Source of the DNA: Spizellomyces punctatus DAOM BR117
Lineage: Eukaryota > Chytridiomycota > Chytridiomycetes > Spizellomycetales > Spizellomycetaceae
Assembly: GCF_000182565.1 (NCBI RefSeq)
Contig: NW_015971538.1
Span: 20,713-84,712, forward strand
Length of the DNA stretch: 64,000 nt
Direction of reading: 5' to 3'
The position numbers were made by a program, and so were the translations under genes. The notes below the pieces were generated by a model. The model was not told the DNA's origin, searched no databases, and saw nothing but the letters and a program-made list of their open reading frames with translations. Below are positions 57,721 through 64,000 of this stretch, one piece after another (position 1 is the first letter of the stretch; each line of letters opens with the position of its first letter).

Positions 57721-59152
57721 TCAATTTTCATTTATCATCACACCAGACGCACACAAATGGGATGGCCCTCCGGCTTCCGGACCTGGATTAACACACACTA
57801 TTTCTACTTCATCTTTACCCGCCGAAATCTCCTCAACGACCGGGTAGTGCGGTCTGAACCATAGCGATAAATACACCAATCCAAGCAAAACAGGTACTTC
57901 TATCAGTGGACCAATCACTGTTGCAAGAGCCTCTGGCGAATCGATGCCAAAAGTCGCAACGGCCACAGCAATGGCAAGTTCAAAGTTATTACTCGCCGCC
58001 GTGAATGACTGCGTGACAGCTGTGGGATAAGGCATGCGGAAATATGCACAAGCAAGAAAGGCGAGCGCAAATATGATGCAAAAGTATAGTATGAGTGGCA
58101 CGGCCACACGCAGGACTCCGTTTATATCGTCAATAATGCGGTGCCCCTGGAAATAACGTGAACCTGTTAGCAGGAAGGCAGTGAAAAGACATCTTGGTCT
58201 TCAGCGTACCTGAAGAGCAAACATGACCACAATAGTAAACAGTAAGCCAAGCAGACTGGTGGGACCAATCCACTTGAGAAACTTGCGTTGGTACCAAGTT
58301 TCACCGAGAAGCCCTCGGCATAAATGACACAGTACAAATCGGGTAAGAAATCCAGCAAGGAGGGGAATCCCGAGGAAGATCAGAACGCTCCTTGTCACTA
58401 CGTCGAAAGAATGTTCACAAGATTGTAGTAACCTGTCAACCAAAATCAACAAAGACTCTTACCTAGCCACATATCAATGTCAATCGAAGAGCCTTTACCA
58501 ACGATGACCGTGTAGAAGTATGCCAATGGGCCATATAAAAGAACTTGCAAGATGGAATTTAAGGCAACCAGGACGGCACACCATTCCCGATCCCCGCCAG
58601 CAAGCTCATTCCAGATTAACACCATCGCAATACATCGTGCAACTCCCACCAAGATCACACCAGTACGGTATGCGGACAAATCGGGTAGAGTTGCCCAAGC
58701 CAGCGCAGCCATCAAAAGAGGAGCCAAGAGCCAGTTGAACAGCACCGACAAGGCCAGGTTGCGGAAAACGCCCGTAGTTTGAAAGATTTTGGAAAGTTTC
58801 TCATATTGTACTTTGCTAAAAGGCAAAAGAACGGTCTCAGAAACTCCCAATTGATAACATTAACCGCTGCCGCTCCAAAATCTACCAAAAAACTGGGTAC
58901 ATCATCCAAAGAAGTCCAAGTGCAATAGGTAGGGAAACGTCCGCAATAGTACTCGAGTTCAGAACAGTCCTAACGGAAGGAACAAAATAACCCAAAAGAA
59001 CTCCGAGGGCCATTGCTGTAGCAGAGCGTGTCAGAATGTCAGAGCAATAATCATTTGGCAATCCACAGAGGGTACAAACAGAGAATAATCCATATCGGTA
59101 AGAGCCGATCAAGCCAAGAGAGTTGGGATAGGACTGTTTGATTTTCTAACAT
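57721..59152 (-). CDS. ACR3: Arsenite efflux transporter, ACR3 family
   Basis: Five exons: 59152-59080, 59015-58886, 58815-58463, 58397-58210 and 58146-57721, 389 residues, normal length for ACR3. It exports arsenite (and in some members antimonite) across the plasma membrane using the membrane potential or proton gradient. The N-terminus reads LSWLDRLLPIWIIL; GYFVPSVRTVLNSSTIADVS and SLPIALGLLWMMYPVFCKV follow, with the Cys of the YPxxCKV motif restored by splicing. GVARCIAMVLIWNELAGGD contains the second conserved Cys, and SNNFELAIAVAVATFG holds the conserved Glu. Ten helices are expected. The C-terminal ~30 residues are hydrophilic. No arsenate reductase (ARR2/ACR2) gene is next to it. No inactivating change seen. 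Confidence 0.94.
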
Positions 59153-59553
59153 GCTGCTTAACGTTGGCTGGTTTGACAAGAAGAGAACTCAGTGTCGAAG
59201 AAACGAATTCACCGTATAAAAAATCCCAGCACAATCATACGCAGCTGTGATGTGAGCAGCAAAACAAGATGATTGGCTAGCGGGACTGCTTACGGCATGG
59301 ACAAAATGTCGTTCCTACGCGTTACATGTTCTGTCCTGGACAGAAGCAAAAAAACGGGTTTGATTGCAAAAGGGTTAGTGTTTGGAAAATGGTAGAGCTA
59401 AATCCAGATCTCATCCGTGAATTGCTATAGAAAATAAGAAAATAACCCATCCACCTGGCTTTGGTCATACTTGACTGCCATATATTATGGTTGGATAAAA
59501 AACCATGGCCCTTTTTCTCAAAGGGGAATGAAATTGAGAGCCTATATATAGCG
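59153..59553. other. Spacer between ACR3 and the deacetylase gene
   Basis: About 400 bp between two minus-strand genes. It should contain the ACR3 promoter and the 3' end of the deacetylase gene. No open frame of interest. Confidence 0.55.
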
Positions 59554-61787
59554 TCAGAGCAACATGAACCATCCCAGAGCAACGACTGCCATCAAAGGGA
59601 TGTTGATCATCAATCGACCACTGCCAGACACAGAACCAGGCGGCAATTTGGTACCTTCTTCGAACGATCCAGGTACCGTCGTGGTCGGCTTGGTCGATGA
59701 TCCAGATGAGGTGGCAGTAGAGGAAGGGGTGGTGGACGCTGGCGGAGTAGAAGAGGCTGGAGCGGTAGAAGATGCCGGTTTACTGGTGCTGGCGGTACCT
59801 CCGGGGGTTGACGTCGGAATAGCCTGGCCTGGATAACTCAAAATCATTAAAAACACTACCACACTTCCACACAGCATCATACACAAGTCTCAACTCACCA
59901 GGACATAAAAACATTTTGTTTACATAGTCGTACGATTTAACAATGGTACAAGCTCCAGTAGCATCCGGGCAAAATCCATTCCTTGATACATCATCACCAC
60001 CAATGCACTGACATTTACAGTTTTGCCAAGTGCCTTGTACACAGCCTCCTGATGGGGGCGCATTATCGCAACCTGTCCCTGGAAGAGTTTGGTTTGTTGA
60101 AGCTGGAACGGGGTTGGATGGGGAAGGGTTCTCGACTGGACAAAAGAAGCAAGTATCGGACGAGTACAAGCCGAGGTTGCAGCGGATGGTGAGACCTTCG
60201 TCTGTTTGACCATCTAGATACCCGGCGACAAGAAATGAGTACCCTGCTTCATACCCCAATAGCATTCTTTACACGTACTCTGATTATCATCTCGCCCATT
60301 GCATGTTTCCTTTGTCACTGGGCCAACAGTTTGTTCCGGACATTGGACAGCGGGAGAAGTTCCAATCTTATCCAATCCCACCGGGTTCTGCATCCATGTC
60401 AGTAGCTCTTCAACTGTAATGTACCACACTTGGTTGTTGGTGTAATCCCGTGTCCATTGGATAAAATTATTGAGAAGGGCAACACGGTCATTATCGGGAT
60501 CCTGAAGAAACCAGGCGGGGTGCATCCTAGAAAGAGTTTAAAATCCAAGTATTTGATATGAAAATCATTCTCAATAGCGCTGCTTACCATAACCCCATAG
60601 GCGTTCTCGTACTCTCCCAATGTAATTTAAAGTTGTATTGAAGGAGCTGCATCAAAAAGGCTGGTGTTCCAGGCGGATCCATGACAGTGTATTCCATCCC
60701 TGTACTCTGGTCTACCAGTGAGTACATAGGGACTTCCCACAAACCCGGAAACTTTCTGGTATAATCGCAATCGCCAGTTTCGCTATGTCAAACAAACAAA
60801 TCAGTAACCCTTCAAAAAACCCAAACTCATTAGCACGGCCTACCAAACATAGGGAAACCCGTTATCGTAAGTAAATGGCCACGGAGCCGTTCTAGGATCG
60901 GCTGGATTTGAACAATCGTAAAGGATTTTTAAATCTTGAAGAACTTGATAGGTGCTCATGTTGTATTGCAGATACGGCGCGCGAAAACCTGTTATGCCAT
61001 CGACGCCAGAGAATGCTCTGAGTGCCTTTCGGCATCCGTCAATTTCGTCCAAGCCGGCGTTTCCGGGATGCGTCATGGTATGAATCGCAATCTGTTAAAG
61101 CTTAATCGTCAATATGCGCGGTTTTTTGTCACCCTAATGGCATGTCCTATAAACCTCATGTCCCGCGGCCTTTAACATTTGCACTAGATGATAGTCCGTA
61201 TACATGGTCGAAACATAGTAGGTGGCATCCATTCTACACCCGTTTGGGTTTTTGGAGGTTGTCACGGCCGTGGAGAGAGGGTATGTAACGGTATTCACAG
61301 CATCATCAAAAGTGAGCAATACAAATTGAGGGGTACTGATATGGACATAATTGGTTAAAAAGCAAAGACTCAACAGAGTGACAAGCATTCAAAGTCTTAC
61401 TTGGAAACCGAAAGGCCACCTGGGGGCATTCGACTCGGACAAAAGCAATTCGGCAGTTTGCATACTGTTGGATCGCAGGTATATCCGACCGTCCCTCCAT
61501 CCCTCCTCACCGGAGTAACAGCACGTCGCTGTCGAACGGTTGGAGCACGACTGGGTGTAAAGTACTGGTAAGCGGCAATAATAGCTATCATTCACACACT
61601 CGTTAGGAACGCTTAACGTGCAACAATGCTCTTCCTGTTCACTTGGTTTACATATACCTGTGATACTCAATCCAGCCAATACAATCTTGGACCTCCATGA
61701 GGACTGCCGAGTAGGTTGGTTGGCAGGGACTGATGCCGCGGTTGATGTCCCGGGAACAGTTTTACGACGTCGAATCGCTGTATCCAT
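59554..61787 (-). CDS. Polysaccharide (chitin) deacetylase-like protein with N-terminal helix and C-terminal GPI-type signal
   Basis: Eight exons: 61787-61658, 61584-61401, 61335-61155, 61091-60844, 60782-60588, 60526-60255, 60213-59899 and 59828-59554, 599 residues. NodB-fold enzymes deacetylate chitin or related polymers. Order: basic N-terminal ~30 residues, one hydrophobic helix (KIVLAGLSITAIIAAYQYF), a Cys segment (CDPTVCKLPNCFC), then the catalytic domain: LLTFDDAV (about 110-117), the zinc triad HTMTH (His169, His173), GFRAPY (200-205) and WMHPAWFL. All expected catalytic residues are present. After it come Cys-rich repeats (CKECYWDG, CFFCP, CKCQC), a Ser/Thr/Pro stalk and a C-terminal hydrophobic tail (PLMAVVALGWFMLL) typical of GPI attachment. 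The intron at 60214-60254 is only 41 nt. Substrate is inferred from family only. Confidence 0.88.
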
Positions 61788-61843
61788 TATTTTCTTCCTA
61801 GTATTGGGCAATGTACGAGGCAGAACATCCAACACTTTTCAGC

Positions 61844-61851
61844 TTTTTATA
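61844..61851 (-). promoter_or_regulatory. TATA box of the deacetylase gene
   Basis: TATAAAAA on the minus strand, 57 nt before the ATG at 61787, at a distance that fits a short leader. Confidence 0.55.
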
Positions 61852-62621
61852 AACCAGCTTATCTAACCAGTGTGCAGGACCACGCGCTCCTTCCCTCAAG
61901 CGGTTGTTACATCATTCAGAGCTATTGTTTTTTGTGGGGAATAGTCCATGAACTGAGAGAAAATAGGATAAATGCCTTTCCAAGGGGTCAATGCCTACAC
62001 ACCCCCAGTACAAGTTTCCTCGTTTTCCGTAAACCCCTTTCTCCCTGCTACTAAATATTGGAGACGGTTGCTTCGTTAAAGTTTTGAAAGTTTGGCAACA
62101 AGCACCGGAAGAGTATACTAGTGTATCCGTCATCTAATGATTTTGTCAGAGTCACAATGTTTGTTCATTAATCCAACTTTTGTGAAAAAGATTTCTCGAA
62201 TGTTTGCAAACATGCAGTGTATGTGATGCTTGGGCCAACATTGACCCACTGGGCTTTAATTTCACGAGTCTCAATACTTTGTACTTCTTCTCACTTGACA
62301 ATGCGGTCTAATGGAAAGGGCCATGAGGTTCCCCAATGTGTTGAGGGAGGAGCATAATCCAAAACTGTTCGGGCACGTCGATCATTCAAGTCTTTTCTCT
62401 GGCGGTAACACTTGGATTGCCAGCTGCGATCAACACTTTTTCATGCAGTATATGGTTGCCAGAATGGAAAACTCACATCCTATTAACCATTCTCTGACTC
62501 TTTGTAAAATCATACATGTAGCGTGCTGGAACGTCAGAAGAGCAGCCTTCAGCAGCACTGCGGAGTTGTTTCAAGTCACGCTGACCAAAGCTATTTCATT
62601 CGAACCGGCGGCAGACAGGCT
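61852..62621. other. Divergent intergenic region, no gene seen
   Basis: 770 bp shared upstream region of the deacetylase (-) and the microprotein/F-box genes (+). The frame at 62311-62769 (+) has no protein features. Confidence 0.5.
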
Positions 62622-62629
62622 TATAAAAG
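62622..62629 (+). promoter_or_regulatory. TATA box of the 35-residue gene
   Basis: TATAAAAG, 68 nt upstream of the ATG at 62697 and followed by a CT-rich stretch, the usual arrangement of a highly transcribed fungal gene. Confidence 0.55.
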
Positions 62630-62696
62630 GAGGTCCGACCTCTCGCTTTCTCGCCTTTTTTCTTTTACTCCCCCACTTTTCCGCATTCACTACATC

Positions 62697-62804
62697 ATGC
62701 AGAAACACATTCTTGGTTTATACACTCCCGTTGTTGTTTTTGCCGCTGTCTGTACTGGGTGGATACTAGCTGAACGTGGTAAACAATCTTTTCCTACAAC
62801 TTGA
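62697..62804 (+). CDS. 35-residue single-span membrane microprotein
   Basis: A 35-codon frame: a short basic start (MQKHILGLYTP), one helix (VVVFAAVCTGWIL) and a polar end (AERGKQSFPTT). A good TATA box, a CT-rich leader and no intervening ATG support it as a real, probably mitochondrial or ER, membrane peptide. I cannot name a family. GTAAAC after GAACGTG could serve as a splice donor leading to CTACCAG at about 62816-62822, which would give a different C-terminus. The stop lies 23 nt before the next start codon. Confidence 0.42.
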   Translation: MQKHILGLYTPVVVFAAVCTGWILAERGKQSFPTT

Positions 62805-62827
62805 ATATATATCGAACTACCAGAACA

Positions 62828-64000
62828 ATGTACGAGGATAGTGATTATGACGACCGAGGAAATAGAGGGGACTGGCGATTTCCTTCTCCCCCGCCTTCTC
62901 CACCATACGAGCCGAATTGTTTAGTCGCTACGGATGTCACTAGACAAGTGACAGAGGATTCGACGGGAACATCCGTATCCGACCAAAACGCACCCCCATC
63001 GCCCCCGTCTTCGCCATGCTCGTTTATTTCACACTCTCGATGCTCGCGAAGGAACTCGGACCTCCCTCTTTGTCGGCTCCCGTCTCCAATCTCCCTAACT
63101 TGTCTAATAGACGGTATGGACATCAGTGACGATGAACCTCCATCCAACTCTGCCCATACCTCCTCCAAGGCCTGTTGGCCTGCGAATATGCCCGCCCTTT
63201 GCCTATATACAATTTGCAACTACCTTTCTCTATCGGATCTATCACAATTTTATTGCACCTCCCGGACCATGCACAACTCGCTCTCATCTCTGCGTCCCAG
63301 TATCCTTTCACAGCGATTACTCCAAGGTCGGCATTTATCCGCGGACCTATTTGCTGCATTTATTTCGGGACATTCACCATATAGTCATGTCGCAAGGGAT
63401 CCACAATCTTTTGGAGGTCGTAGCAAAGTGTACGCACGTCTACGTCGTGATCAACACGTGGTGGATGCCTTTGTTGGGGCGCTAGTAGGTTGTGTGTCTA
63501 TGGCTAGGGCAGATGGAACGTGGACATTGGGACGTAGGAAGGCACAGCTTGATTCCGGAGGTGGCGCGTTAGTCGATCTTTGGGACGAAAGTGTGGCACG
63601 CATGGACGCCGTCCGAGCACTCCTCCTTCTCTGGCCCATTGTTGACGCCGTCAAGCGCGCCGCAGAATCCATAGTCCCACCATCCTTGCCTCAACCCACA
63701 AGCACCCTTGATCGTGACCCAACATCCCCGTCTCACTCGCTACTCTTACCTCAAACCCTTCTCAACACCGCTCATCTCGGTCTCGCCGCTTTCCCTACCG
63801 ACGCACTTCAACTCACTTGGTACATCTCCTACCACGCAGCTCGACAAGTCGTCTCGCGCTTTCAATTGGCTGGATGGACGTCTCCCAACTATCACGAAGG
63901 CATGATTGGCCCACTATTATTCTCAGGACGGGACAAGTTGACAGATATGCTTGGTTCAGAAGATGATGCACTAGTGTGGGACTGTGTCGGGGAGTTTGAA
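62828..64000 (+). CDS. F-box-like protein, cut by right window edge
   Basis: An open frame of 391 codons runs from the ATG at 62828 to the window end with no stop or obvious intron. The N-terminal ~115 residues are acidic, then Ser/Pro-rich (disordered). Residues ~118-155 resemble an F-box: NMPALCLYTICNYLSLSDLS, then QFYCTSRTMHNSLSSLR, with the Leu/Ile pattern and the 'FYCTSR' helix typical of Skp1-binding F-boxes. A mostly helical region follows (DAVRALLLLWPIVDAVKRAA, TWYISYHAARQVVSRFQLAG) without a repeat type I recognise. F-box proteins select substrates for SCF ubiquitin ligases; the substrate cannot be read. The frame is unusually rich in C/G at third positions. It starts only 23 nt after the microprotein stop. 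Confidence 0.68.
   Translation, partial: MYEDSDYDDRGNRGDWRFPSPPPSPPYEPNCLVATDVTRQVTEDSTGTSVSDQNAPPSPPSSPCSFISHSRCSRRNSDLPLCRLPSPISLTCLIDGMDISDDEPPSNSAHTSSKACWPANMPALCLYTICNYLSLSDLSQFYCTSRTMHNSLSSLRPSILSQRLLQGRHLSADLFAAFISGHSPYSHVARDPQSFGGRSKVYARLRRDQHVVDAFVGALVGCVSMARADGTWTLGRRKAQLDSGGGALVDLWDESVARMDAVRALLLLWPIVDAVKRAAESIVPPSLPQPTSTLDRDPTSPSHSLLLPQTLLNTAHLGLAAFPTDALQLTWYISYHAARQVVSRFQLAGWTSPNYHEGMIGPLLFSGRDKLTDMLGSEDDALVWDCVGEFE

Noticed and set aside
1-64000. tRNA, rRNA, CRISPR arrays
   Set aside because: Looked for T-loop-like GTTCGA patterns, rRNA-like conserved blocks and regular spacer-repeat arrays by eye. Matches to the T-loop pattern lay in coding sequence or without a stem. None supported. 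A tRNAscan/Infernal run would be decisive.

Overview
This 64 kb window looks like nuclear DNA of an intron-rich fungus, most likely a zoosporic (chytrid-grade) lineage such as the Spizellomycetales; the lineage is an inference. Supporting observations: fungal wall genes (class IV-type chitin synthase, a polysaccharide deacetylase), many short GT-AG introns (mostly 50-100 nt, branch sites like CTAAC), TATA boxes close to small genes, and a TmcB-type polytopic membrane protein together with a Kv-like channel, a mixture common in zoosporic fungi. I see no rRNA, tRNA, CRISPR array, prophage or intact transposon.

Layout. 1-14 kb: a voltage-gated channel cut by the left edge (-), a six-exon chitin synthase (-), a small four-helix membrane protein (+) and an 18-exon TmcB-like protein (-) with one apparent frameshift. 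14.9-18.6 kb: an 11-exon redox fusion (+), DOMON, cytochrome b561, cytochrome b5 and flavin/NAD reductase, with an SH3 domain set inside the NAD-binding half; it is the most unusual gene here. 18.9-25.5 kb: an FCP1-type phosphatase (-), possible exons upstream of it, a Ser/Pro-rich protein (+) and a 60-residue protein with a mitochondrial look (+). 26.6-32.8 kb: a TBC-domain protein whose two catalytic fingers are both substituted (-) and a vasculin-like protein (-). 35.2-39.4 kb: glycogenin (+) and a PAS-kinase-like Ser/Thr kinase (-). 39.4-44.2 kb: a long stretch without a supportable gene. 44.2-53.0 kb: one uninterrupted 2,950-residue reading frame, a WSC-like membrane protein with a huge disordered tail. 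54-64 kb: a Pho85-type cyclin (-), an ACR3 arsenite transporter (-), a polysaccharide deacetylase with two predicted anchors (-), a 35-residue membrane microprotein (+) and an F-box-like protein running off the right edge (+).

There is no operon. Loose themes are wall synthesis and sensing (chitin synthase, deacetylase, WSC-like protein) and glycogen/nutrient control (glycogenin, PAS-kinase-like kinase, Pho85-type cyclin). In yeast, PAS kinase and Pho85 both act on glycogen metabolism, but nothing in this sequence shows that these neighbours are co-regulated. Exon models were built by hand from splice signals, reading phase and family resemblance; every function is inferred from sequence.
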